Assembly (NCBI GenBank): GCA_020746105.1
Contig: CM036617.1
Span: forward strand, 160,960,912 to 161,024,911
Direction of reading: 5' to 3'
DNA: 64,000 bases
Source: Trogon surrucura
Lineage: Eukaryota; Chordata; Aves; Trogoniformes; Trogonidae
Below, piece after piece: positions 16,691 through 29,792 of this stretch (positions within the stretch are counted from its first letter, which is position 1; each line of letters starts with the position of its first letter). Made by a program: the position numbers and the translations under genes. The notes below the pieces were generated by a model. That model worked only from the letters and a program-made list of their open reading frames with translations, was not told the origin of the DNA and did no database searches.

Positions 16691-19600
16691 CTACCAGTGG
16701 GGAAGGGATAAAAATAACGTTGTTGTCCTCCTCTTGTGCACGGACCTGAGTGCTATTTAGGAATCGGTCCTACTCCAAAGCAGCACTTTCATGTTTGGGC
16801 TCTGCAGGCCTTGGCACAAGCCAGCGATGGGTCAGGCTGGAGTGTGTTCAATGGGAGCTAGTACTTTGGTTGCCCAGTCCTACCTGGTAGTAGCAATTTC
16901 TTGGGAAATGTCCTGGCATGCCAGAAACTGTGTGTTCATTAAAGCCAGGCTTTATTCCAATTGCTCTTAGGAGTGATTTATGTGTGCCAAGTGCTCTGCA
17001 TCCCAGGGCACTTTAAAGAATCTCCTTTACTCACGCGTATCACTCCATTAGTCGTCACACTGTGCAGGGCCTGATTTAAAGAGCATTTTCAGTGCATCAA
17101 CAAACCCAGAAGGGCAATACAAACAACCTTGCTAGAGGAAAATGTCATGGGCTTGATTCTCCTGCTGGGCTGAGACACGAGGGCAGGACAGACATTAGCT
17201 GTGCTGCCCAGTGATGACTTGGAGGATGTTTAGACACCTTTGGCTATACCTGGGCAGGATGGACAACATGAGGGAAGGGCTTCTCTTACGGCTTCAGAGG
17301 GACAACAGAGAAGAAGGTTTAAGGTCTTTCCCCTCTGCTAACCTATGATGCGATCACCGAAGACTCGGTTCTTAGACTCAAAAGGCGGTTTCTTTTCCCG
17401 CAGTAAAGACATCTGAAAATTAAATGTGTTTGTTCTACAAGAGTCCTGAGGGAAATAGCGAGGGCTCTGTGCCTAGTGACTGTGCCTGCACCATGTAAGC
17501 TACTCCACTCTTTAAAATCTCATTGAGATAATAGCTCCAGTGTCACAATAGTGATAACTCCTCTGCTGACAGGCTGTACGCTAGAGCAGTAGCTCAGTTT
17601 TAACTACTGGAATTAGGAATTCCTGCTGAGATCCACTGGTCATGCCCCAGGCTACGTCCCTATGTCTTCCTGCCATTTGGCTGACGTGCTGCCCTACTCC
17701 TGCCAATGCTGTGACTGTAGGAATGGAGCACTTTTGCTCTTGAAATAGCTGGGACCCATTGCAAAGCCCGTTAAAATTGATGCAGCTTTTAAAATTCTTT
17801 CTTCTTTTTGGATTTCAGTCGGTTTGGCTCAAGCCCTCAGCAGCATTGCTCTTGCTCCATGTGGAACTGGAAGCAACCTTGGGTAAACAAGCCAGGCTAC
17901 TACTATTCTACAGGCTAATCATAAGTGCTTGAAGGACAAGATGAAGATGGTAAGTGCCTAAGAAACTTAACAGTCATTATTGTTAAAAGCTTTATCCAAA
18001 ATTATTCAAACCACCTCAGGCTTGGATTGGCTTTGATGAAATAGATGTCTAATTTCTTGTGTCTATACAGGCTTTATGCTACAATTCAGGAACGAGTGCC
18101 AAATTTCAGCTCCGAGAGAGGCTTTTGGCTTGCAGCAAGACCCAGCTCAGCTTGATGCATAGGCATGCCAGGAGCTGCCAGGAGCACAAGTTGCCCTGTG
18201 GCCTCCCTTGCTAATTCCAGAGTCCCAGAGAGCCGAGCCTGATGCTAAGGCAGAGGTGGAAGTGGCTGTAGAGCAGGGCTGCTTGGCCAGCAGACAAGTG
18301 ATCCTTCCCAGCAGCAGATCTTGCTCTCCCTGCTGCCAGTTCCCCTGACTTTCCATCTCGCTGTTCCTTTGCCCCTTGCCGAGTCCCTCGCCGCTGTGGC
18401 ACGAGTCACCCATCCCCCTCCCAGTGCTGAGGGAGCCTGATGTTGCCCACGCTTCTGAGAGAGGTTCTAAGTTAGTTCCAAACTTGTGCTGAAGATTGTG
18501 GGCACGCTAAACCACCAAAAATCTGGTAATGGGGGACCACCCTGAATTTCCATAACAACTTTGAATGAACTCTTGCCTCTCTAAAATCTTTCTAGAAACT
18601 CGGAATGTCTTTCAATTGTCAGGTACATGTCGTATGTCTATGAAGAGGTCTTTAAAAATCTGCAGTATTCTTCATGGGAGAGATTCAGGGTCACGTAAAA
18701 GCATTTAGCATAAAACCTTGGGAAAGGAATTCATTAGAGTGCCAGAGAGTGATGTAATTTGGCTGATATTAAATTAAGGCTTGATTAATAGGCCCAGCCT
18801 TTTTCTGTGCACTCTTATTTGATTTGGGGTTTTGTCATGGGTTTTGGTTTTTTTTTGAGGGGCGGGGAGAATAATCCTCCTGTGTTTGTGGAGGTGTAAT
18901 CACGCTTATTGCAGTTACTGCCTGTTTTCCAAGTTGGGCTGGTCTTCACCATGTCTTTTGTGATTTAGCATTTTACAATCTGGAGACCGGATTTGGCCCT
19001 CATGAAATGAATTGCTACTTTGCAGAAAATGCAGCAAAGTTGTGCTGGATCTGACATGGCTTCTCTGCCTGTGGAGCCAATTGTTCTGAGACTGAAGAAC
19101 TATGAGAAACCCGAGAAACCTTCCATCTCCTCCGTACGTGGGAGGGTGTTGCCACGGTGAACTCTTAGCAGGCAGAGCTCTCGGTGTTTCGCCTTTGAAG
19201 GGTAAAATATTCTGAAACATAAGAAGGAAAAATCAGTGTAATGGTTCTTCCCCTTGTTCTTGCAGGCAAGAGAGAGATGTAGCTGCTAACAAGGTGCGCA
19301 ACACCAGCACCACTGTGGCCTAACTGGCTGTAGCTGTAGAGGGAAGTGTCCTCCCTGGAGATTACTTCTTCCCTCCTCCTGAACTCTTGTTTAGACACAA
19401 CTGAGTTTGGGGTGTATCCTGTGTACAAAAGAGCACTTGCGTGTGAGAACCATTCCAACTAACGGGACTGAGCTGTTCCATGCAAGAAAGGGCTGGAGAA
19501 TCGTGAGCTCTGTATGTTAAATTAGAGTGGACATGAAATAGCTGAGCAAGCTCTCCGAAAGGCTGAAAGTGTAGCAGAGATTTCTTCTTCAGGAGCCTGT

Positions 19601-21261
19601 TCCAAAGCCCATGGAAGCCACCTACAGTGGTTTCAGTGACTTGTGTGACCTTTGGATCATACTTGATATTCTGTCATAAAGCTGGTATATTTGTTAATTT
19701 TATTTAGTTGTTGTTTTGGTTTAGTTGTGGTTTTGTTTCTATCCAAGAGCAACTGTTCTATTTCTGAAAAAGACAACTACTGCCATTAGAAATGTGCTAA
19801 CGGTACCTGCGGATTCGGTATTAAATAAGGCCTAGTTAACGAGCCTAATCTGATGCCACAAAGGGAACACTGGAGCTCTCTACTCTGAAACAAGTTATAT
19901 GTTAATGAGTCCCCAGAGCTGTTTGAATTTGGGTTCCAGTTAATGTAACCACATGTATGGTTTATCCATGTGCATATACCTAAGCAGTATTCAAGACTTG
20001 TGAATCTTGTTACCTTTAATTGTCTGTTGTGGCAAGATATTGGTACTTTGAAATGTGATTTGCTTTGTGAGAGCACTTCAGTGCCATTTGTTCTCCTGGA
20101 CCTACACATGGCTACAGTTCTGTGTTCCCCTCTGCAGGAAAGCTCTGAGGCCAACGCTAGGCTTCAGGCATGTCCAGGCTGAGGCTGGAGCAGCAGTGTA
20201 ACAAGAACATCACACTGTACAGCAGCTCTACCAACAGGCCTGACTTGCTTGTCCCTGGAGTCGGATGTTTCCAGATCTGGAAGGAAGGGAGAGTAAGAGA
20301 GGGTGAGAATAAAACGAAACCTAAAGGCCTCCCTCAAGTGCTGGTCTTCAAACACATAAGTCACCACTGGCTCTTTCATCCTTAGCGATTTTCTTCTTAA
20401 CCTCAGTACTGGCTAATTTGCTAATTCTTGTTGGTACCTTTGCTAAAGCTCCCTGGTCCTGGAGAGGCACATCTGGGCTATGTGGCAGCCCACAGGGAAG
20501 GAGAAGGGCACTGAGGAGGCTCTGTTTTCCTTCTGTGTTGGTCAGTGATCACAGCTTTGGGAATATAGATAGGTACCTGAGTTGGGACCCTTAGGAGACA
20601 GACTTTTGTTTTAATACCTCCCCAAGATGTGCCTCAGCTGATCAACCTCATATTCCCATTAGAGTATTTCCCTGTCTGGATGTTAGAAACACCATGACCA
20701 CAATAAAGATGTACCTTTTCTTTCAAATTCTTTTCACACTTTCCAGGCAAGAATGTAAGGGGTTTTGAGCAGTAGCTTTTCAGCTCTCCCTGGAATGTAA
20801 CTGTAGGATTTCTTTATTTATCCCATGTTTGGATTCATTACCTCTTTCTTGAAGCTCTTGTATTCACCTGACTTTGAGATTCCTGCTGTGCCTTCAGGCT
20901 CCCAGGACATAAGGTATTCTTGCAGCCTTTGTGTCTTTTGAGAGGTAAAACAGCTCACAAGTCCTGTGACACACTGGTTGCTGCAAGGGTTTTGTTTCAA
21001 AGCCTGTCATTCCCATCTATGTCTTCCTTTTGCTGTTTGGTTTGGAATGGACCCTCTCAGGCTGGAAGGCTGCCCACAAGGCTGTGACATACAAGGGAAT
21101 TGATCTTTTAGCAGTTGGTCCACGTAGCTGTGGCCATGTGTCCAGGTTGACTTTGGCTTTCCTTGAGCTGGTTGTTGGGTAAGCAGACACGTGTCAGTAC
21201 ATTCAGCTTGTTCTGATCTCTGGACTGGTCTCTCTGGAAAGAAACTGCAAACAGGAGTTAC
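16691..21261. other. Arm A non-coding body, left part
   Basis: Paired throughout with 40,992-45,590. No CR1 tail, LTR or convincing gene is visible. A 122-codon minus-strand ORF (19,786-20,154) remains open in the partner despite a 24-bp in-frame deletion there (114 codons, 42,096-42,440), but it has no domain and no start or splice context. The partner has about 50 bp extra near 42,965-43,010. Confidence 0.5.
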
Positions 21262-21400
21262 TGTGGTGCTGGTCGTCTGCAACCACAAATGTTATGAAAG
21301 CAAAGCTGACGAACTGGGAGAGAATGCAGAGGAGAGCAGCAAAAAGAATAAAAGCTTTCATGATTAAAACCAGTAGACTTGAGGTAAGGAGAGCTGAGAG
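21262..21400 (+). mobile_element. Old, diverged CR1 fragment, arm A
   Basis: The segment around 'aactgggagagaatgcagag' followed by 'gagagcagcaaaaagaataa' matches the CR1 region that encodes the '[10 protein letters not shown]' stretch of the second ORF. It is shorter and far more diverged than the other CR1 copies in the window. Both arms carry it (mirror at 40,853-40,991), so it predates the duplication. Read backwards it creates a misleading signal-peptide-like ORF. Confidence 0.5.
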
Positions 21401-21428
21401 CTTCCCCCTGTTGATAGTAAGCCAAAAG

Positions 21429-22089
21429 CAAGACATCCCTGTTTGTAAATATATATTAGTATGTAAAGGAAAGTTACAAAAATAAAGAGACTGGTTCAAT
21501 GTAATGTTAATTTTGCCACCCTTCAATTGTCTGTGTATTTTGGAGTTGTTAAGAGAACACTCATTGCCAGTCTTTAAGCCAAAGTGAGCAAGCTAATCCC
21601 TCTGGGCTCTTGAAGTGTTAGGGGCAAAGGGGTCCCGGCAGAGGGAGAGCTGAACCTCCTGAATGATTCCTGTGCTTCTCAGTCTCTTGGAGCAACCTGT
21701 CTCATTGAAGGGGCAGGTGGCAACGAGTTTGCTAAACTTGGAGCTGAGAGTTGAATATTATTTAGGTGATGCATGTTGAAAGTTGGGTGATACACGCACA
21801 GTTCTCCTCTCTTTTCAGGTAGCTTGGTATGCAGTCAGCTCCCACTTGCTTCACTGCAAGAGATCAGAGCTTCTCCGGGTTTGGGAAACAGCAGAGATGG
21901 AGCAGCTTCTCTGGCCAGCATTGAAGGTTGCTCTCCCGGGGGCTTTGAAGTCCTTCAAAGGATTCAGCCTCAAAAGGGGTAGGCTAAATTTGCTTTTGGA
22001 ATCACACACATCTTAAAAAGTGTGGTTTGTTTGCTACTTATGCCTCTACACAGCCAGTTTCCTTCCGCTTTTTCTGCTATAGGCACTGC
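21429..22089. other. About 660-bp segment present only in arm A
   Basis: Arm A' runs straight from the 'gccaaaag' equivalent to the 'gagttagttgtgcttc' equivalent at about 40,815-40,825. Arm A has roughly 660 bp between these points. The segment has no CR1 or LTR signature and looks like ordinary single-copy DNA, so deletion from A' is simpler than insertion into A. Confidence 0.7.
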
Positions 22090-22723
22090 GAGTTAGTTGT
22101 GCTTCTAAAGCAATTTTTTCTTCCTTCATTGGTCTCATCTTCTAGGAGTGATCAACCCAGACGTCAGCTGGACCTGTCTGAACTGCCCACTGCTCTTTCA
22201 AAGGCATCACAAAGTGTTTGGTATTTGCATGCTTTCAACATACATCTTCAACATTAAAAATAAAGCTAGCTAGCCTGCAGAGTTTTGAAAAGGCTATCCT
22301 GCAAGAGCTTGAATTTATAAATTTCCTGCATTTATTTTTTCCATTTTGGTAGGATTTGGTGAAAGCACTGCCCTGGCTGGACCAGCAGAAAAGTGGCTTG
22401 TGCGTGTGTCTGTGTGTATGCATGTTTCTGTGACTGCATAACTGAAAAAAAATCCTAAACCCAACAGTGAGCGTGGGGACAGTTTGCTGGGTGAGTTGGT
22501 GACACCACCATCACTGGAAATCCTTGCCTTCAAGTTTTGGTCTGGATTTAATGTGGTGCTTGGTCTGGGTTTAATAAGATGCTTGTTCTGCAAGGGTGTG
22601 GAACAAAGAACTGCCGAGAGGTTTTCTCCTAGGTCTAACGCCTCTGTGGAAGGCTTTCTGGAAAGTAGATTAAATGGCAAACAACCCCAGGTGCTCACAG
22701 TGTCCCTGAAAGTACCCAACAGC

Positions 22724-23850
22724 ATTTGGTTTCACTGAAAAGCTACGTGGACAGCTGCATGCACTGGAATTGCAGGTTTATGGATGACGGCAATTGCTTA
22801 TTCCCATGAGTCCTCAAACATCTCCCAGTTGAAAAAAACATTCCTTATACCCACAATCCATATTATATCTACTGGCTAGCTGTGTCTCCCGTCACAAGAC
22901 ATCACTGTCCATAGGCTTTTTCCCCCTAAGGAAGGAGAAAGTGTGGGCTATCTGGTTGACATCATTCTCCTTTGATGACACATAAAGTACAAAACAAATC
23001 CTGTTGATCCAGTGAAATGCAGACTGAGGCAGTGTGCAGAAACACAACTTCAATGTTGAGCTAGCTGCTCCGCATACTTATTCATAAAAATTAAATTTAT
23101 TCATACTGAAAAATTATTAATGAACAATAAGTCAAAGAATATTTTTCAAATGGCATTATTAATGCATTTTAAAAGAAGAGTAAGATGTGTTGTGATTTCT
23201 TTGGGGAATACCCCTGTTTGGCTGGGAAATGTATCCCCTGTGAAAGGAGAAAGCAAATCCCCTCTGACCATTGTGCCCTACTTGGCACAGACGTACAGTA
23301 TCAGCAAAATAAAAAGACTTGTGGCAAGGAGGTAATTTGCTGATCAGAGGGCTGGGGCCCCTCTGCTATGAGGACAGGCTGAGAGAGTTGGGGTTGTTCA
23401 GCCTGGAAGAGAGAAGGCTCTGGGGAGACCTTATAGCGGCCTTCCAGTACCGGAACAGGGTCCAGAAGAAACCTGGGGAGGGACTGCTTACAAGGGCGTG
23501 TAGCGACAGGCGCAATGTTTTTAAACTAGAGTAGGGTAGACTTAGATTAGACATTAAGAAGAAATTTTTTACTATGAGGATGGTGAGACACTGGAACAGG
23601 TTGCCAAGAGAAGCTGTGGATGCCTCATCCCTGGCAGTGCTCAAGGCCAGGCTGGATGGGGCTTTGAGCAACCTGGTCTAGTGAGAGGTGTCCCCACCCA
23701 AGGCAGGGGATTGGAACTTGATGATCTCTAAGATTCCTTCCAACTCAAACCAATGAGAGCAAGGACAAGTACACTCTCAAAGGATGTCATTCTCCTCGTG
23801 TCAGAACTCCAACTGCCTTGGCAGTGCGGCCTTAGCCGATAAAATATTAT
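22724..23850. other. Arm-A-specific replacement segment
   Basis: Homology with A' stops after the 'gggacactgtgagcacc' equivalent and resumes at 'gcatggcataa'. In between, A has about 1.13 kb and A' only about 240 bp (39,962-40,203). The two intervening sequences look unrelated. The A version contains a CR1 tail (23,346-23,756). It is a replaced segment rather than a clean insertion. Confidence 0.7.
23346..23756 (+). mobile_element. CR1 LINE 3'-end fragment, arm A only
   Basis: A 5'-truncated + strand CR1 tail covering the C-terminal coding part ('ctatgaggacaggctgagag', then 'cagcctggaagagagaaggc'), the 'ggaacttgatgatctctaag' block and a worn 3' end ('cttccaactcaaacc') without clean ATTCTATG repeats. 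The reading frame is broken by a stop near 23,532. It lies in the segment that arm A' lacks. Confidence 0.88.
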
Positions 23851-26495
23851 GCCATGCTAAATCTAATGTAAGATGGGGAAATTCTGCTCAGACTGCCAGC
23901 AGCACATAAATGGTCTAGTCTGAGGAACGGAAGAAAATACACTAAAACCTAGCAATACCTCTTCTGATAGCCAAAAAAAAATTCTTATCCAAAATATCCC
24001 ATCGCTTTGTATACGGCTTCCCCTTTCATTACGGATGTGATTCCAAACTGCGCTGTAACAGTTGGAAAGGTTATTACTGTTGTCACTTTTCCTTGCTCTG
24101 TCTCCACATGACCTGTACAAGCTGCTTCCCAGCTCCTTTCTCTGGAATTGCCTGAAAAGCACAGTTTTAGGAAACTATAACATCTCCCTTCGTGTGGCAT
24201 GTGGGGCCTCATGTGATTCTTCCTTTTTAGCTTGCAAGCTGGTACATTGACATTTTCACAGGTTCTTCACGCAGCTCCCCTGTTAGAAGGGCAGACAGAT
24301 CTTGACCCCATGGACAGATACACTCCTGAGATAGATCCCTCAAGACTATTTGAGCCCTGTAGGCACATCTGCAGTTTGAGGACACGGAAGTGTGGTTGGG
24401 TTCATCAGCTGCTGGGCACTCAAACTTCTGAGTTTTGGCTGTGACACGTGGATGGCAGTCAAGAAGACAGGAACCTGGCAATGTAATTTTTTGAAGGCAC
24501 TGGGGGCTGTGAGCAATTGGATCATTGTCAGTGGCTTTTGGACACTCTCTGAAAGCTAGAAAAAGATGGAATTTTGTCTTTGATCTCAAAGAATTAAATG
24601 CATTTAGAAAAGTTTTTTTAGTTAGAGACTGAAATCTGATACAAGAAATGTCTGGTTAATTGGTGAAATCGCAGTGGTGCCATCTTGGGGGATTAATGAA
24701 ATAGTTGCCTGTTTTGGTAGATTGAAGTAGGCAGAGAGCTATTGGTTCTTCTTTTAGCCTGGAGATAGAGGTTTGAAGTGCTTTGTCTTGTTGGAATGTT
24801 CCGTGCCTCCTTAGGGACAAAAGAGAAGTGAACAAAGAAAAGGGAACTGCACTGAGAAAATAATGTAGTATGGCATGTTGTATGGCATACGTACCCAAAG
24901 GCTTATCTGTAATATAGGAAGTCAGGGTATTAAAAAGTGGTGTTGCAGTGGTGTGCTTGCTCAGCTTCCATTGATGGCATGTTTATCTTTCATGTGTTTA
25001 ATGCTGATAGACCATTCCTGTGGTTTGCTTTATTATATGGAACCTGAACGGTGTTTTCTAAGTCATTTTGGCCTCTGTTCCAGTTGGATGAGAGAATTGG
25101 TGGAGGGCTGAAAACCAAAACACGTCAGAGCAAATGCCAGCCAGAGAACACAATGGGGGTAACATTACAGCCACTAGACTATAGCTATAGATTTAATACT
25201 ATTACTAGGGGTAATGAATCCTCAGTGCTGTTCATTGGGGGCAACAAAGTGCTTGGGTCAAAGTCATGAGGTGTTGGCATGAAATAGAAGGAGCTTGAAA
25301 CAGAGTATCCCGGGCTCACCCATTCATGTCTGTGTGGAAGAATGAGACTGTATATATAGAGAGAGATAGTTGGTGGAACTATTTGCATACTTGCATGAAG
25401 GGCTTTATTTAGCATTATGAGAAGAGACTTGTTTGATGCTAACCTTATGAGCTGGCAAGGGATGGAGCACTTTGGCTCCAGTTCAGGAAAGCATAACATT
25501 AAGCATTCAAGAGGATTTACTTGTATCCTTAAAGCCAAGCACATGTCTGAGTGTCCTGTTGGCTCGCAGCCTGATTGTTCAGCACCTTGCCGAGCCAGCG
25601 TTAAAGTGGTGGCAAGGGCAGAGAAGGATTATCCCATGATCGCAACCAGTGCCTGGAAATAAATGGGGTGCGTTGACCTTAAGCCCCCTCCCCTCCTTCT
25701 TCTTTTTCAAGGACTAATGTGGGAAATTTCCAAACCGATTTGGGAAGCGTCCCCATGGCACTGAACCCTGCATCTTGTAGGCTCATGGCAAAGCTCTTGC
25801 TGACTTCATTTGGGCAGGGTTCGGTGGCTGGTCCTTAGAGTCTACCCAAAAAGGAACCTCTATCCTGTGAAATGGGAAACGCCTTGGTGGCTGTCACGCT
25901 CCGGCAGCAGCTCAGTGAAGGTAACTTCATTCTGGTGGTAGATCATCAGCTGCTTTGTGGGCTCTGGGGTGGCTTGTTCTTGCAGAGCTGGCTCTTATGG
26001 GCTGTGGGGAGGAGCTGGACCAGGGGCCCTGCTCAGGCCTCTGCAGCTGGGCAGTGCAGCGAGGTACAACCACGGCCGTCTTCCTTATCTGACCCTGCCT
26101 ATTCCAGGCAGTGCCACGCTGCCCCTCCACAGGCAGATGGGACAGGGCTTGGACTTGGCTTTGCTGTGACAGCAGATCTTTTACTAATATATGAGAAAAC
26201 ATGAGAAACTTTCCCGATGGCAGGCAGTTCTATGCTGGTTCCTGTGATCCTGTTAATCTGAAGCCCAAAATTCATCACTCCTCTCGTGGCTAAACAAGCA
26301 TGAGCTGCAGTGGGACTCTTGTTTGTGTTCTTTTAGTCTAGCAGGAGTTTGCTTTCTTTGGGATAACACAACCGCTGTCTTCTCTGTGGTATGCTATGCC
26401 TGGCAAGAGTGCGAACAATGGAACTGCGGCTTGGAGCACCTTCTGTCTTCACAGCAGGAGGGCTGAATTGCTGCTAAAAGGCAAGGCTTTATTCA
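23851..26495. other. Arm A non-coding body, right part
   Basis: Closely paired with 37,300-39,961. Several ORFs of 70-137 codons are open in both copies (for example 23,863-24,162 minus and 25,872-26,204 plus, with their mirrors). They overlap other ORFs, lack domains, and the differences I noticed between copies are mostly amino-acid changing. I do not call genes here. Confidence 0.5.
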
Positions 26496-26775
26496 TTTAT
26501 TAATGTGTCTTTGTCTGCAATAGCTCACCAGAAGTGATTTTTCTTAGACATGCATGTGTCGCTAGCATCCCTCTTTGGGGTAGCAGTACTGTCTTGGCGA
26601 GACATCTTCTGTCACATACAGAAAGTGGGAGATTTGCTTATTCCTCTCTCCCTCCATCCATGTGACCTTATATTTGATGAGCACGTGAGCACTGGGGACT
26701 CTCTTGTCACTTTATTAATGTGTCTTTGTCAGCTATAGCCAACCACAACTTGTTTTCTTAGACACGTACATGTGG
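26496..26775 (+). repeat. Short diverged tandem repeat at an arm boundary
   Basis: The sequence from 26,496 ('ttattaatgtgtctttgtc', then 'cttagacatgcatgtg') recurs about 215 bp later from 26,712 ('ttattaatgtgtctttgtc', then 'cttagacacgtacatgtgg') at roughly 75% identity. The second unit begins exactly where homology between A and A' ends (26,711), so the inversion breakpoint sits in this repeat. Confidence 0.7.
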
Positions 26776-28902
26776 AAATATTCTGTGTTCTTAATATGCT
26801 TTCATGTAACATCTGTATAACCCTGCACAAGTGCTGATAAACCAACTAGTGTCTGGCACCTACTTGCAAAAATTTAGAAGGTCTGTTGCTGAGGTATGTT
26901 TCAATGTAATTTTCCCATTTGCTGAGGGTGTTAAATAGAAAACAAATGTAATGAAAATGCACATTGCTTAGGCAATGAAAAGCCTAAGCTTTGGGTTTTT
27001 TTTATGGTCCATCAGGCAGATTATGACTTTGAGAGAGTAAACTGGTTCTTGCCATTTTCTCCTTCAACTTTAGACAGCTCCCTTGCTTCTCAGTCTCTGT
27101 GTGTGTAAATCACTGATAATTAATTGATGAATTTTTGGATACTACAGCATTTTAGAACAGTTCTTAACTGCAGGTTTGTCTGCATAGGAAAGAAATTCAT
27201 ACTCTTGCTAAGGAAGTCGTAATGTTAAGTATGCTGAATAACAATCCTTTGACATACCCAGAAGACTTCATATAAACACCAACACAGTCTTAGGGTAGCT
27301 CAAGGGTGGCCAAACTGCTCAGGATGTGAGCAGCAAAGCGATCACAGATGGATTTTTCTCCAGATTGTTTTTCCCCTCCACCAGTGAAGACATCCCATTA
27401 CCTCAGCCTGGTATTCTTTCCTTGGCCACCTGTTATTTCAAACACCTGTAGAGTAATTACTACTGACATTAGTTTGCAAGTCTGTTTGATGCTACAACTT
27501 TTTATATCCATGTTACAAGGTATTTCTAGTTTTAATACCCCCTTTTATGTGCTCTTTTGATCAACCCAATTTTGAGAAGGAAAGCACAGCTTTTATAGGC
27601 AGTTAGTAAAGGCTAGGAATGGGTCAAAAATATGCTGTATGTGGCAGTTAGAGTTCGTGTGAGATCAGCCTAAGCAATATGCATCAGAATACCAATAAGT
27701 TCAGGGCTTGGAAATGTTTCAGCTTTAGCTCTGTTTGATCACTTCTGTGACTGTGGGTATATGGTGGCATTTCTTTACAGACTCAGCTATAAGTCCTGCC
27801 TTAAAGCATCAGGTTTGTTGCCTCCGCCTCAGTGACAATGTTCCTCAGGTATTCATGACCTCTCCAAACTTTTATGCAGGTGTGGAATACTTTGTTGTTG
27901 TTACTGACAGAGGGAGTGTTCAATTTCCGCTATGTCTATTGATCAGAACGAAGTAGGACAAGAGATGTCTGGAACATCCTGTTGAAGGGTGGCCTCTATC
28001 CTTGATGGGACATATGGAGTCTTTCCTGGTGGGGATTTATGCAGTAATCCAGGCTGTAAAAGCTCGAAACACTCAGTGATTCATTCTCCCACTATGCAGA
28101 ATGGAGAGTTGGAAAGTATCCCAGACAGAGAAGGAAGCTTGAGTGGAGTTCTGGAGTGAAAATTATTTCATTTATTGAACCAAAAAGCAGACTAAAAAAA
28201 TCTTACCATGGGTTAAGAAAAACTTCTTTTTTCTTCCTTTGTTTTTGGCTCTTTTAAATTTATTTGCCAAATTCCAGTTAATTTAACAATGAAACATTGT
28301 TTTAATTTAGAACCGCACTATGTGGTTTCTAAAAAGAAAAGAATGGTTTCCCATTGTTTTTCTCCAGTCAAAACAAGCTAATGAAGTTGCCATGGACTTA
28401 GACATCTGCTTGATTGACTCAAATCAGCATTTCTGGTTATGTTCAGATTTTTGACTGTGTTGTTCTGCTCTTTATTTTTAAGATTTCATTATTGAACATT
28501 CCTATAAAGGTAAGAAAATCTAGTGAAGCTAATAGGGTGTCAGTCATGCCTTTTAAAGTCTCTAAAAACACTATGTGTTGATAATTCGTTTTCTGTACAA
28601 GAATAAATCCAAGGTCTGCTACAATGTTTGTACACTGCATGAAGTGCAGAAAACAAACCTGTCAATCAGGTGTGGGAGGAGAGGCTGCTTCCTTGGAGTT
28701 CTTGCAATTTCCTCTGTCTCCTGAAGCAAAAGACAAGACCATGCCGCCTTGGCCTCTCTTAAAACAATCTAAATGGGTTTAAACCAGATTGCAGAGTGGT
28801 CAGCATGGACTGTTCCTAACATGTCAAGAACTAGAGACTGGTTGTGGCAGGATGCTCGTAGCCTGTCCTTGCTTTCAGGCTGTAGCACCTTTTCCCCAAG
28901 GC
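26712..28902. other. Spacer B between arms A and C
   Basis: About 2.2 kb of AT-rich DNA with no inverted copy elsewhere in the window. No CR1, LTR or tandem array is visible beyond the first ~65 bp, which resembles the end of arm A. ORFs do not exceed 73 codons and lack motifs. I see nothing functional. Confidence 0.55.
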
Positions 28903-28912
28903 TGGAGAAACC

Positions 28913-29792
28913 TTAATAAATATTAATTTGTTCATTTTTACTTCAGTTCAATTTCCACCTATTCCCATATATAACAATTCAATTTTCATAAAGTTTGCAA
29001 GAGGCTGAATAAAATATGTGCCATAGACAATACAAAAACTACTAAAAACTGCTAGAGACAACCCCACTAAGCAATGCAAAGAAGACCCATTGTAAGAGAA
29101 ATCTTATAATCTGTCTAATTAATGTTAATTTAATTGGTTATTCACAGTGCGTTTCTGCTGTTTATCTCCACAGAATTTCTCATGACGCTTTGGAGGTCGC
29201 TTGTTAGCCATGCCTAGAGATCTATGGCAGACATGCAAATTCTGTGAGCCAGAAGATAATTTAAAAAAAGGAATGACAAAACCAAAACTAAATTACAAAC
29301 AAATTATAAAGCCATTCTAAAACTTCACAATTGAATGGATGTTACAGTCTCTGAAGAGGTAAAGGGAAAGAAGATGAATTCTGTCTTTCAGAGGCGAAAG
29401 CCTTTTTCCCAAGTCTAGCAACTTGGTATGAGGATAATATGGAAGTATAGAACTCCAGCGTGAAGGATCTCTGCAGTATATGTATCCTCACCCTGTTTGT
29501 TCTACTGGTGATGGGACTTGCTGGAGGTTGGTTTGACTCTGTGACACAAGATCAAGCAAGCCTGAGGCCACCACATCTGGTTGCAACAGCCAGGATTTCC
29601 TGTAGTCAGCACAGAGAAACTGTGATCATTAAACCTGTGCATCTTGCTTGGACTGGATACTCTGGATCAATGAGAAAATCACCCAAACCTTTTCCACATT
29701 ATTCATGTAACACACTATGTTGCTCTTCTGCATTTCGTAACGCTTTTGGATGCATTTCCTCAGCTTTGGGATCTCTGAAATGGTGCAAACAA
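28913..29792. other. Arm C non-coding sequence
   Basis: Paired with 58,667-59,540. A 112-codon ORF at 29,460-29,798 is open in both copies but runs directly into a CR1 tail and has no recognisable domain. I see no gene. Confidence 0.5.

Larger units (their letters stand above)
15036..26711 (+). repeat. Inverted repeat 1, left arm (A)
   Basis: About 11.7 kb that recurs in reverse complement at 37,086-47,219. Short samples near 20.5 kb and 25.0 kb are identical over 60 bases; a sample near 17.2 kb has two mismatches. The outer edge lies where 'agactctaagaac' meets diverged sequence. The inner edge lies after 'ctctcttgtcact'. The arm is about 1.5 kb longer than its partner, mainly because of segments at 21,429-22,089 and 22,724-23,850 that the partner lacks or has replaced. 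No domain-bearing ORF was found within it. Confidence 0.93.

Noticed and set aside
25872-26204. 110-codon ORF open in both A and A' (mirror 37,593-37,925)
   Set aside because: Overlapping ORFs on both strands, no domain, and differences between copies are mostly amino-acid changing, so no sign of purifying selection.
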